A DNA stretch of 64,000 nt from Streptomyces acidiscabies. Lineage in GTDB: Bacteria > Actinomycetota > Actinomycetes > Streptomycetales > Streptomycetaceae. Under the pieces are notes generated by a model. The model searched no databases and was not told the DNA's origin. It saw nothing but the letters and a program-made list of their open reading frames with translations. Shown piece after piece: positions 54,393 to 62,634 of this stretch. The stretch lies in NCBI RefSeq assembly GCF_020010905.1, contig NZ_JAGJBY010000001.1, positions 1,756,001-1,820,000 of the forward strand. Reading direction: 5' to 3'. The stretch's first letter is position 1. Each line of letters starts with the position of its first letter. Made by a program: the position numbers and the translations under genes.

Positions 54393-54713
54393 ATGGCATG
54401 GATAGCGCTCATTCTCGCCGGTCTGATCGAGGTCGCCTGGTCGATCGGCATGAAGTACACCGACGGCTTCACCCGCCCCGTCCCCAGCCTGCTCACCGGC
54501 GCCGGCATCGTCACCAGCATGGTCCTGCTGTCGTACGCGGTCCGCACGCTCCCCGTCGGCACCGCGTACGGCGTGTGGGTGGGGATCGGCGCGGCGGGTG
54601 CGGCGGTCGTCGGGATGGCCGCGCTGGGCGAGCCCACGACGGCGGCCCGGATCTTCTTCGTCTGCCTGCTGCTGACAGCAGTGGTGGGGCTCAAGGCCAC
54701 CTCCGGCCACTGA
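54393..54713 (+). CDS. gdx: Guanidinium exporter (SMR family, Gdx/SugE)
   Basis: 106 residues, four transmembrane helices. Glu13 in LAGLIEVAWSIGMKYTDGFTR is the proton/substrate-coupling glutamate, and the K-x-DGF-T-R segment identifies the Gdx branch rather than EmrE-like drug exporters. It exports guanidinium in exchange for protons. A guanidine riboswitch just upstream supports the assignment. GGAGG precedes the start by eight bases. Confidence 0.92.
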   Translation: MAWIALILAGLIEVAWSIGMKYTDGFTRPVPSLLTGAGIVTSMVLLSYAVRTLPVGTAYGVWVGIGAAGAAVVGMAALGEPTTAARIFFVCLLLTAVVGLKATSGH

Positions 54714-54733
54714 GCCCCACCTGGTCCCTCTGA

Positions 54734-54753
54734 GGTACTAGAGCTCTAGTACC
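54734..54753. repeat. 20-base perfect palindrome between gdx and PBP genes
   Basis: GGTACTAGAG followed by its reverse complement CTCTAGTACC, between two convergent genes. A close relative occurs at the nagF stop (49227-49244). Confidence 0.8.
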
Positions 54754-54765
54754 CGTCGGCGGCCC

Positions 54766-57210
54766 CTACGTCCCGGGCGTCGTCCCTCCGTTGGTCCCGC
54801 CCGACGCCGGTCCCACCGACGTCCCGGTCCCGCCGGAGGTATCCCCGCCCGACGCCCCCGCGGAGGTATCGCCCCCCGTCGTACCCGTAGTACCCCCGCC
54901 GGAGGTATCACCCCCGGTGGCACCCGTGGACGTATCCCCACCCGTAGTACCCGTAGTACCCCCGGTGGAGGCGCCTCCCGTAGCACCCGTAGCACCTCCG
55001 GTGGGCCCGCCCTGAGTGGCCCCACCCTGAGCAGCACCCTGGTTCTGCCCCTGGGCGTCACCCCCGTCGGCGCCACCGTCGGTCGGCGTACCCCCGTCCT
55101 CCGGCCCGGTGCTCTCCGTGTCCGACGGCGTCGGCGGCACGTCCTGCACCACGTCCGCCCCCTCCTGGAGCTGGAGGTCGAACTCGGAGGACGGCGTGCC
55201 CTTGAGCGCGTCCTTCATGAACTGCGCCCAGATCTCGGTGGGCGCGCCACCGCCGTTGATGCGGGGCAGCCCCATCGCGTTGTACAGCGACTTGTGCGCG
55301 GCGGTCTCCGGGTCCTGGCCCATGACGGCGACGACGGTTGCGAGGTCGGGCGTGTAGCCGGCGAACCAGGCGGCCTGGTCCTCCTCGGCGGTGCCGGTCT
55401 TGCCCGCGGCGGGCCGGCCGACGGCCTGCGCGGCGGTCGCGGTCCCGTTCTCGACGACGCTCTGGAGGACCGCGGTGGTGGTGTCGGCGGCCTCGCGGCT
55501 GACGGCCTGGGACGACTTCTGGACGGGCAGCTCGATGGTGGTCTTGCCGTCCTTGGTGATCTTGTCGATCAGGGTGTACGTGCCGTGCTTGCCGTGGTTC
55601 GCGAGGGTGGCGTACGACTCGGCCATGTCGAGGACGCTGCCGGTGGCGACGCCGAGGGCGATCGAGGGTGACGCGGTTAGCTCTGGAGTACTACTCGGCA
55701 GACCGAGCGCGATCGCGGTCTCCTTGACCTTGTCGGAGCCGACGTCCACGGCCATCTGCGCGTACACCGAGTTGATCGACTTGTCGGTGGCGGTGCGGAC
55801 GGTGACGTTGCCGTAGTTGACGTCGTCCTCGTTGGCGGGCGCGTAGGTGCCGCCGTTCCAGCCCTGCACGGGGCGCTTGTTGGTGCCGTCGTACACCGTG
55901 TTCGGCGTGATGAGACGGCCGTCCTGCGTCTCGGACTTGTTGTCGACGGCCGAGGTGAAGACGAACGGCTTGAACGTGGAGCCGACCTGGAAGTCCTGGC
56001 GGGTCGCGTTGTTCGTGTACTGCTTGACGTAGTCGATGCCGCCGTACATCGCGAGGACCTTGCCGGTCTTGGGGTCGACGGCGGCGCCGCCCGCGCGGAC
56101 GTAGTTGTCGACCTTGTTCTTCTTCTTGTCGAGCTTGTCCATCAGGTTGTCGTTGACGGACTTCACGAAGGCGTCCTGCTTGGCCTTCTCCAGCGTGGTG
56201 GTGATGCGGTAGCCGCCGCCGTCGAGCTGCTCCTCGGTGAGGATCTTGTTGTCCTTGAGGTAGTCCTTGATGGCGGTGACGATGTACCCGCGCTGCCCGG
56301 ACATGCCGGTCGAGGCGCCGCTGGACTCCAGCGGGGTCGGGAACTTCATCCCGGTCCGCTTCGACTGCTCCAGCCAGCCCTTCTTGACCATGCCGTCGAG
56401 GACGTAGTTCCAGCGGGCCAGGGCCGCTGCCTTGTTCTCGGGGTGCGCGATGACGTCGTACTCGCTGGGCGCGTTGAGCAGCGCGGCGAGGTAGGCGCCC
56501 TGGCCGGGGGTGAGGGCGGTCGCGTCGACGCCGTAGTACGCCTGGGCGGCGGCCTGGATGCCGTACGCGTTACGCCCGAAGTATGACGTGTTCAGGTAGC
56601 CCTCAAGGATCTTGTCCTTGCTCTGCTCCTGGTCCAGCTTGATGGAGATGAAGAACTCCTTCACCTTGCGGGAGACGGTCTGCTCCTGCGCGAGGTAGTA
56701 GTTCTTCACGTACTGCTGGGTGATGGTCGAGCCGGACTGCTTGCCCTTGCCCATCGCGGTGTTGACGCCGGCGCGGAGCATCGCCTTGGGGTCGATCGCG
56801 GACTCGGTGTAGAAGTCGCGGTCCTCGGCGGCGAGTACGGCGTGCTGCGCGTCCTTGGAGATCTGCGCGAGGGTGACGTTCTCGCGGTTGACCTCGCCGT
56901 CGCGGGCGATCTCGGTGCCGTCCGCGTAGAGGTACAGGTTCGACTGCTTGGTGGCGAGCGCGTTGGCCGGCGGGATCTTGACCATCGAGTAGCCGAGGTA
57001 GAAGACGCCGACGAGCGCGAGGACACCGACGATGAAGGTGCCGAGCACTATCCGCCAGGTAGGGATGATCCGCCGCCACCCGGTGCGCTTGGGCCGCTTG
57101 GCCTTCTTGCTGCCGTCCTCAGGGGCGTCCGGGACGCCCGTGGCGTCGCCGATGGGCTCTCTCGGCGCCCACCCCTGGGCCGGTCGCTGCGGCTGCGGCT
57201 CGTCGCTCAT
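54766..57210 (-). CDS. Class A penicillin-binding protein (transglycosylase/transpeptidase)
   Basis: 814 residues from ATG at 57210. A cytoplasmic N-terminus, one transmembrane helix (IVLGTFIVGVLALVGVFYLGY), then the GT51 glycosyltransferase domain (VLAAEDRDFYTESAIDPKAML ... GSTITQQYVKNYYL). The transpeptidase domain has Ser411-x-x-Lys414 (GSTFKPF), an S-x-N region and Lys604-Thr-Gly-Thr (GKTGTAEED). The C-terminal 110 residues are Gly/Thr/Ser-rich with GGTTGTTGGDTS repeats, encoded partly by CCCGTAGTACC tracts. Builds peptidoglycan at the cell surface. Confidence 0.95.
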   Translation of the reverse strand: MSDEPQPQRPAQGWAPREPIGDATGVPDAPEDGSKKAKRPKRTGWRRIIPTWRIVLGTFIVGVLALVGVFYLGYSMVKIPPANALATKQSNLYLYADGTEIARDGEVNRENVTLAQISKDAQHAVLAAEDRDFYTESAIDPKAMLRAGVNTAMGKGKQSGSTITQQYVKNYYLAQEQTVSRKVKEFFISIKLDQEQSKDKILEGYLNTSYFGRNAYGIQAAAQAYYGVDATALTPGQGAYLAALLNAPSEYDVIAHPENKAAALARWNYVLDGMVKKGWLEQSKRTGMKFPTPLESSGASTGMSGQRGYIVTAIKDYLKDNKILTEEQLDGGGYRITTTLEKAKQDAFVKSVNDNLMDKLDKKKNKVDNYVRAGGAAVDPKTGKVLAMYGGIDYVKQYTNNATRQDFQVGSTFKPFVFTSAVDNKSETQDGRLITPNTVYDGTNKRPVQGWNGGTYAPANEDDVNYGNVTVRTATDKSINSVYAQMAVDVGSDKVKETAIALGLPSSTPELTASPSIALGVATGSVLDMAESYATLANHGKHGTYTLIDKITKDGKTTIELPVQKSSQAVSREAADTTTAVLQSVVENGTATAAQAVGRPAAGKTGTAEEDQAAWFAGYTPDLATVVAVMGQDPETAAHKSLYNAMGLPRINGGGAPTEIWAQFMKDALKGTPSSEFDLQLQEGADVVQDVPPTPSDTESTGPEDGGTPTDGGADGGDAQGQNQGAAQGGATQGGPTGGATGATGGASTGGTTGTTGGDTSTGATGGDTSGGGTTGTTGGDTSAGASGGDTSGGTGTSVGPASGGTNGGTTPGT

Positions 57211-57595
57211 GTATTGCTCGGACTCCTGTGCGTGCCTGGTGCTCTGGCGTGTGTCTCGTGATTCTCGCGCGGCGAGCTGTGACTCGTGCGGGATGTGGTG
57301 CTCGCGGGTTGTGCAACCCGTTACTGCTCGTTACTGCTCGGCGGACCCGAGGGCCTCGGCGGGCTCGCCGTACTCGATTTTCGCGCGCCTCTGGTTTGAA
57401 GACTCTCGCACCATGCGAACCGTTCCCGGCAATCGGCACGCGTTGGCGCGGAAAACGCGTGGCACGCGGTCATTCCCGCCCACTAGGCTCCTGCGCTTCG
57501 GTGTCGTGCGACGAATGTCACGTCGCGCGGGGGCGTCCCGGGGACGTCCCGGGGGCGTCCCGGGGACGCCTCGGACGAGGAGGAGGGCGCTCGCG
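57211..57595. promoter_or_regulatory. Divergent region between PBP and ABC-2 operon
   Basis: 385 bases, no supported gene. Contains near-direct repeats (TACTGCTCG twice at 57321-57341; GGGGGCGTCCCGGGGACGTCCC-like units at 57529-57566). AGGAGGG at 57581 is the ribosome binding site of the ABC permease. Confidence 0.5.
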
Positions 57596-58396
57596 GTGGG
57601 TCCGGCGCGGTTGTACGTGACTGTTGCGGCGGGGAGTTTCCGACGGTACGCGACGTACCGGGTGGCGACGGCCGCGGGGGTCTTCACCAATACGGTCTTC
57701 GGCCTGATCCTGGTCTATACCTATCTCGCCCTGTGGGACGAACGTCCGCATCTCGGCGGGTACGACCAGGCGGAGGCGGTGACGTACGTCTGGCTCGGCC
57801 AGGCCCTGTTCGCGACGCTCGCGCTCCAGAGCGGCGGCATGGAGGCCGACCTCATGGAGCGCATCCGCTCCGGTGACATCGCCGTCGACCTGTACCGGCC
57901 GGTCGACCTCCAACTCTGGTGGCTGGCCGCCGACTTGGGCCGCGCGGCGTTCCAGCTGATCGGCCGGGGCGTGATCCCGTTCGCGATCGGCACGCTGCTC
58001 TTCCCGACGGCGCTGCCCACCGACCCCCTGCGCTGGCTGGCCTTCCTGATCGCGCTGGTCCTGGCGGCGCTGGTCAGTTTCGGGATCCGCTTCCTGGTCG
58101 CCCTCACCGGCTTCTGGCTCCTGGACGGCACCGGCGCGCTCCAGGTGATGATGATCACCGGCCTGTTCTGCTCGGGCATGACGCTCCCGCTGAACGCCTT
58201 CCCCGGCGCCCTCGGCGACGTCGTCAAGGCCCTCCCGTGGGCCGCCCAGCTCCAGATGCCGGCCGACCTGCTGATGGGTAAGACCTCAGTACTACACGTG
58301 TACGTCTTCCAGGCGGCCTGGGCCGTGGTCCTCCTCGCGGCCGGGCGCTTCCTGGTGACGGTCGCGACCCGCAGGGTGGTGGTCCAGGGTGGCTGA
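57596..58396 (+). CDS. ABC-2 type transporter permease (first)
   Basis: 266 residues from GTG at 57596. Six hydrophobic segments; LRxYATYRVATAAGVFTNTVFGLILVYTYLALWDE at the start and QLWWLAADLGRAAFQLIGRGVIPFAIGTLLFP resemble the ABC-2/DUF990-type exporter membrane proteins. It overlaps the next permease by eight bases. With the second permease and the ATPase it forms one exporter; the substrate is unknown. Confidence 0.87.
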   Translation: MGPARLYVTVAAGSFRRYATYRVATAAGVFTNTVFGLILVYTYLALWDERPHLGGYDQAEAVTYVWLGQALFATLALQSGGMEADLMERIRSGDIAVDLYRPVDLQLWWLAADLGRAAFQLIGRGVIPFAIGTLLFPTALPTDPLRWLAFLIALVLAALVSFGIRFLVALTGFWLLDGTGALQVMMITGLFCSGMTLPLNAFPGALGDVVKALPWAAQLQMPADLLMGKTSVLHVYVFQAAWAVVLLAAGRFLVTVATRRVVVQGG

Positions 58397-59297
58397 TCTC
58401 CATCAGAAGGACGACAGGGACGACGGGGACGATGGGTACGGGGGGTATGACGGGTACGGGGGGTACGACACCGTCGCGCCCGCGGGCAGCCGGCTCGCGG
58501 AGGGCCTGCGCGCCTACCGCATGATCGCCGGCATGTGGATCCGCTCCACCCTCGCCTACCGCGCCTCGTTCGCGATGTCCCTGCTCGCCGGCCTGCTCCT
58601 GAACGGCCTCGACTTCGTCGGCATCGTCCTGATGTTCTCGCAGGTCGACTCCCTCGGCGGCTACACCCTCCCCGAGGTCGCCTTCCTGTACGGCCTCGCG
58701 GCCACGTCGTTCGGCATCGCGGACCTCGCGATCGGTTCGGTGGCCCGCCTCGGCCAGCGCGTGCGCGACGGCTCCCTCGACACCCTCCTCGTACGGCCCG
58801 CCCCGGTGCTCGCGCAGGTCGCGGCCGACCGCTTCGCGCTGCGCCGGCTCAGCCGGATCACCCAGGGCGCGCTGATTCTTGTGTACGCGCTTACTGCGCT
58901 CGACATCCACTGGACCCCGGAGAAGGTGCTCCTCGTGCCGGTGACCGTGCTGTCCGGCGGGGCGATCTTCTCGGCGGTGTTCGTCGCGGGCGGCGCGTTC
59001 CAGTTCATCGCGGAGGACGCGTCCGAGGTGCAGTCGGCGTTCACCTACGGCGGGGGGACGATGCTCCAGTACCCGCCGACCGTGTTCGCGAAGGAACTGG
59101 TGCGCGGGGTGACGTTCGTCTTCCCGCTCGCGTTCGTCAACTGGGTGCCCGCGTCCTACGTGTTGGGGCGCGCGTACCCCCTGGACCTCCCCCAAGGCAC
59201 CGCGTGGGCACCGCCGTTGGTCGCCGCGCTGTGCTGCGCGCTCGCGGGGCTCGTGTGGCGGGCGGGCGTCAGGTCGTACCGGAGCACAGGGAGCTGA
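58389..59297 (+). CDS. ABC-2 type transporter permease (second)
   Basis: 302 residues from GTG at 58389. A polar leader of about 30 residues with DGYGGYDGYGGYD repeats, encoded by GGGTACGGGGGGTATGACGGG units, is unusual for a permease and looks like a repeat insertion near the start. It is followed by six transmembrane segments. If the leader were removed the next start would be ATG at 58521 (MIAGMWIRSTLAYRASFAM). The gene overlaps its neighbour and ends three bases before the ATPase. Confidence 0.86.
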   Translation: MADLHQKDDRDDGDDGYGGYDGYGGYDTVAPAGSRLAEGLRAYRMIAGMWIRSTLAYRASFAMSLLAGLLLNGLDFVGIVLMFSQVDSLGGYTLPEVAFLYGLAATSFGIADLAIGSVARLGQRVRDGSLDTLLVRPAPVLAQVAADRFALRRLSRITQGALILVYALTALDIHWTPEKVLLVPVTVLSGGAIFSAVFVAGGAFQFIAEDASEVQSAFTYGGGTMLQYPPTVFAKELVRGVTFVFPLAFVNWVPASYVLGRAYPLDLPQGTAWAPPLVAALCCALAGLVWRAGVRSYRSTGS

Positions 59298-59300
59298 ACC

Positions 59301-60266
59301 GTGGCCGAATTCATCCAAGTCGACGCCCTGGAAAAGGTGTTCGACGTCCGTAGGAAAACCGGCTTCCTGAAGCGCGAGCGCTCCCAGGTGCGCGCCGTGG
59401 ACTCGCTCTCCTTCACCGTCGCGCGCGGCGAGATGGTCGGGTACATCGGCCCGAACGGCGCCGGGAAGTCGACGACCATCAAGATGCTGACCGGCATCCT
59501 CACCCCGAGCGGCGGCCGGCTGCGGGTCGCCGGCATCGACCCCTCCCGCGAACGCACGCGCCTCGCCCACCGGATCGGCGTCGTCTTCGGGCAGCGTACG
59601 ACCCTGTGGTGGGACCTCCCGCTCATCGACTCCTACCGGCTGATGCACCGCATGTACCGCATCCCGGACGCCCGTTACGCCGAGAACCTCGACCGCCTCG
59701 TCCAACTCCTCGACCTCGGCGACCTGTTGGACCGCCCGGTGCGCCAACTCTCCCTCGGCCAGCGGATGCGCGGCGACATCGCGGCGGCCCTCCTGCACGA
59801 CCCCGACGTCCTCTACCTCGACGAGCCGACCATCGGCCTCGACGTCGTCTCCAAGGCCAAGGTCCGTGACTTCCTGCGGGAGTTGAACACCGAACGCGGC
59901 ACGACGGTCCTGCTCACCACCCACGACCTCCAGGACATCGAGCAGTTGTGCAAGCGGGTGATGGTCATCGACCACGGCCGCATGATGTACGACGGCCCGC
60001 TCGCCGGCCTGCACGAGGCGGGCGAGAGCGAACGCGTCCTCGTCGTCGACCTGGAGCGCGAACTCCCGCCCATCGACGTGGGCCCCTCCGCCCGCGTCGT
60101 ACGCGTCGACGGCGTACGCCAGTGGCTCGCGTTCCCGGCGTCCGCGTCGGCGGCGCCGCTGGTCGCGCGGATCGCGGCGGAGTACCCGCTGGTGGACCTG
60201 TCGGTGCGGGAGCCGGACATCGAGGCGGTCATCGCGAAGATGTACGCCGACAGAGCTACCGCATAG
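59301..60266 (+). CDS. ABC-2 type transporter ATP-binding protein
   Basis: 321 residues from GTG at 59301. Walker A GPNGAGKSTTIKML, signature LSLGQRMRGDIAAALLHDPDVLYLDEPTIGLD with Walker B, H-loop TTHDLQDIEQ. It is the NatA/DrrA-like ATPase of the three-gene exporter. The N-terminus has an extra segment EKVFDVRRKTGFLKRERSQVRAVDSL typical of this ABC-2 subgroup. Confidence 0.94.
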   Translation: MAEFIQVDALEKVFDVRRKTGFLKRERSQVRAVDSLSFTVARGEMVGYIGPNGAGKSTTIKMLTGILTPSGGRLRVAGIDPSRERTRLAHRIGVVFGQRTTLWWDLPLIDSYRLMHRMYRIPDARYAENLDRLVQLLDLGDLLDRPVRQLSLGQRMRGDIAAALLHDPDVLYLDEPTIGLDVVSKAKVRDFLRELNTERGTTVLLTTHDLQDIEQLCKRVMVIDHGRMMYDGPLAGLHEAGESERVLVVDLERELPPIDVGPSARVVRVDGVRQWLAFPASASAAPLVARIAAEYPLVDLSVREPDIEAVIAKMYADRATA

Positions 60267-60298
60267 TGTCGTACCCCGGTTCCTCGTAGGCTGGCCGT

Positions 60299-61078
60299 AT
60301 GACCGACAACGCTCCGGAACTGCGCGCATCGGACGCCGACCGCGAACGGGTCGCGGAGATCCTGCGGGACGCCCTCGCAGAGGGCCGGCTCGACATGGAG
60401 GAGTTCGAGGAACGGCTGGAGACGACCTACAAGGCGCGTACGTACGGCGAGTTGGCGCCGATCACCCGTGACCTGCCCGCGCCCGGCGGTGTGCCGCAGG
60501 CGCCGGTGAACCTCTTCAAGGAGCCGCCGTCCGACGGGAGTTGGACAGGGAGGGTGGTCGGTGGCGTTGATACGTCGCCGAGTTGGGCCGTCGCCGTCAT
60601 GGGCGGGTTCCAGCGCAAGGGGCGGTGGACCGTGCCCCGGCGGATGAACTGCGTCGCCTTCTGGGGCGGCGGCGAGATCGACCTGCGCGAGGCCGACTTC
60701 TCCGCCGGGGAGGTCGAGATCAACTGCGTCGCGATCATGGGCGGGATCGACGTCCTCGTGCCTCCCGGCGTCGAGATCGTGTCCAAGGGGATCGGGGTCA
60801 TGGGCGACTTCAGCCACCGCGAGAGCGGGGTGCCGGCCGGGCCCGGCGCGCCGCGCGTGGTGATCACCGGGTTCGCGTTCTGGGGTGGCGTCAACATCGA
60901 GCGCAAGCGGACGCGGGCCGCGCTGAAGCAGGAGAAGGAGGACCGGCGGGAGGAGCGGCGCCGGCTCAGGGAGGAGCGGAGGGGGGAGCGGCACCGGATG
61001 CTGGAGGGGCATCGCGATGTGCTGGGGGATCTGATGGGGGAGTCCCGTAAGCGCCGGGAGGATCACCCGCGCGAGTGA
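60299..61078 (+). CDS. DUF1707 and LiaF-like domain protein
   Basis: 259 residues from ATG at 60299. DUF1707 (RASDADRERVAEILRDALAEGRLDMEEFEERLETTYKARTYGELAPITRDLP, residues 9-60) is followed by a C-terminal beta-helix of the cell wall-active antibiotics response type (VAFWGGGEIDLREADFSAGEVEINCVAIMGGIDVLVPPGVEI). A charged Arg/Glu tail ends it. No transmembrane helix in this copy. Likely peripheral; function unknown. Confidence 0.86.
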   Translation: MTDNAPELRASDADRERVAEILRDALAEGRLDMEEFEERLETTYKARTYGELAPITRDLPAPGGVPQAPVNLFKEPPSDGSWTGRVVGGVDTSPSWAVAVMGGFQRKGRWTVPRRMNCVAFWGGGEIDLREADFSAGEVEINCVAIMGGIDVLVPPGVEIVSKGIGVMGDFSHRESGVPAGPGAPRVVITGFAFWGGVNIERKRTRAALKQEKEDRREERRRLREERRGERHRMLEGHRDVLGDLMGESRKRREDHPRE

Positions 61079-61160
61079 ACGCGGGGGTGGTGGGAACCAT
61101 CGGGGACGCCTCTCCCGTTCCAGGAGCAAGAAGGACAATGGGGAGGAGATCGCCGACCGG

Positions 61161-62621
61161 GTGGAGCTTATGGAACGCAGGGAAGTGGAGACGGGGGGCG
61201 CTGGGCGCTTGGGCGCGGGGGCGCCGGGTGCGGGTGCGGGTGGTGCCGAGGGTGAGGGGAGCGTGGGCGTGGAGGGTGCCGGGCGGGGTGGGGGCGTGGG
61301 GTCCGGGGGCGCGAGCTCGCAGGGTGCCGCTGGGGGTGCCGCTCCGTCGTACCGCACGATGACCGCGTTCACCGCTGCCGATGAGGAGCGGCGGCGTGGG
61401 GTGCGGCGGATGAAGCTCACCGCCACCGGGCTGTTGCTCTTCGTGGCCGTCGTGTACGTGCTGGCGAAGTGGGCCTCCCACGCGGGCGCGGGCACCTGGG
61501 CCGGGTACGTGGCCGCCGCCGCCGAGGCCGGCATGGTGGGCGCGCTCGCCGACTGGTTCGCCGTGACCGCCCTCTTCCGGCACCCCATGGGCCTGCCCAT
61601 CCCGCACACGGCGATCATCCCGACCAAGAAGGACGCCCTCGGCGTGTCCCTGGGCGAGTTCGTCGGCGAGAACTTCCTCTCCGAGGACGTCGTACGGCAG
61701 CGCCTGCGCTCCGTCGGGATCGGCAGCCGCCTCGGTGCCTGGCTCGCCGAGCCGCAGAACGCCGACCGGGTCACCGCGGAGCTGGCGACCGCCCTGCGCG
61801 GCGCGCTCGCCGTCCTGCGCGACTCCGACGTCCAGGCCGTCGTCGGCGAGGCCATCACCCGGCGCGCGGACGCGCAGGAGATCGCGCCCGGCATCGGCAA
61901 GATGCTGGAGAAGGTCGTCGCGGACGGCGGACACAAGCGCGCCGTCGACCTGGTCGTGGCGCGTGCGCACGACTGGCTCGTGCTGCACAGCGACTCCGTG
62001 ATGGACGCCGTCGAGGGCGGGGCGCCCGGCTGGACGCCCCGGTTCGTCGACAAGCGGATCGGTGAGCGCGTCTACAAGGAGCTGCTCCGGTTCGTCATCG
62101 AGATGCGGGACATGCCCTCGCACCCCGCGCGCGGCGCCCTCGACCGGTTCCTCTCCGACTTCGCTGCCGACCTCCAGTCCGACACGGACACCCGCGCGCG
62201 GGTCGAGCGCCTCAAGACCGAGGTTCTCGGGCGGGGCGAGGTGCAGGACCTCATCGCGTCCGCGTGGACCGCCGTCCGCTCGATGATCGTCGCAGCGGCC
62301 GAGGACGAGCGCAGTGAGCTGCGGCTGCGGGTGCGGGCCGCGTTGCTGTCGCTGGGCGCGCGGATGGCCGCCGAGCCGTCCGTCCAGGGGAAGGTGGACG
62401 GGTGGGTCGAGGGGGCGGCCGTGCATGTGGTGACGACGTACCGGAAGGAGATCACGTCGCTGATCACGGACACGGTGGCCGGGTGGGACGCGGAGCACAC
62501 GACTCGGAAGATCGAGGCGCATATCGGGCGGGATCTGCAGTTCATCCGGATCAATGGGACGGTGGTGGGGGCGTTGGCGGGGGTGCTGATTTATACGGTG
62601 TCTCGGGCTTTGGGAGCCTGA
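61161..62621 (+). CDS. DUF445 membrane protein
   Basis: 486 residues using GTG at 61161 (ATG at 61170 is an alternative). A Gly/Ala-rich N-terminus precedes one transmembrane segment (LTATGLLLFVAVVYVLAKW), then the DUF445 core (EAGMVGALADWFAVTALFRHPMGLPIPHTAIIPTKKDALG) and a long helical region. A second transmembrane segment ends it (VVGALAGVLIYTVSRALG). DUF445 proteins are widespread in bacteria; function not known. Convergent with the alginate-lyase gene, 13 bases apart. Confidence 0.88.
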   Translation: MELMERREVETGGAGRLGAGAPGAGAGGAEGEGSVGVEGAGRGGGVGSGGASSQGAAGGAAPSYRTMTAFTAADEERRRGVRRMKLTATGLLLFVAVVYVLAKWASHAGAGTWAGYVAAAAEAGMVGALADWFAVTALFRHPMGLPIPHTAIIPTKKDALGVSLGEFVGENFLSEDVVRQRLRSVGIGSRLGAWLAEPQNADRVTAELATALRGALAVLRDSDVQAVVGEAITRRADAQEIAPGIGKMLEKVVADGGHKRAVDLVVARAHDWLVLHSDSVMDAVEGGAPGWTPRFVDKRIGERVYKELLRFVIEMRDMPSHPARGALDRFLSDFAADLQSDTDTRARVERLKTEVLGRGEVQDLIASAWTAVRSMIVAAAEDERSELRLRVRAALLSLGARMAAEPSVQGKVDGWVEGAAVHVVTTYRKEITSLITDTVAGWDAEHTTRKIEAHIGRDLQFIRINGTVVGALAGVLIYTVSRALGA

Positions 62622-62634
62622 GGGGGCGCGGGGG

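Noticed and set aside
58224..60329. 701-codon minus-strand frame opposite the ABC exporter operon
   Set aside because: Shadow frame; the plus strand carries three clear, coupled ABC genes with full motifs.
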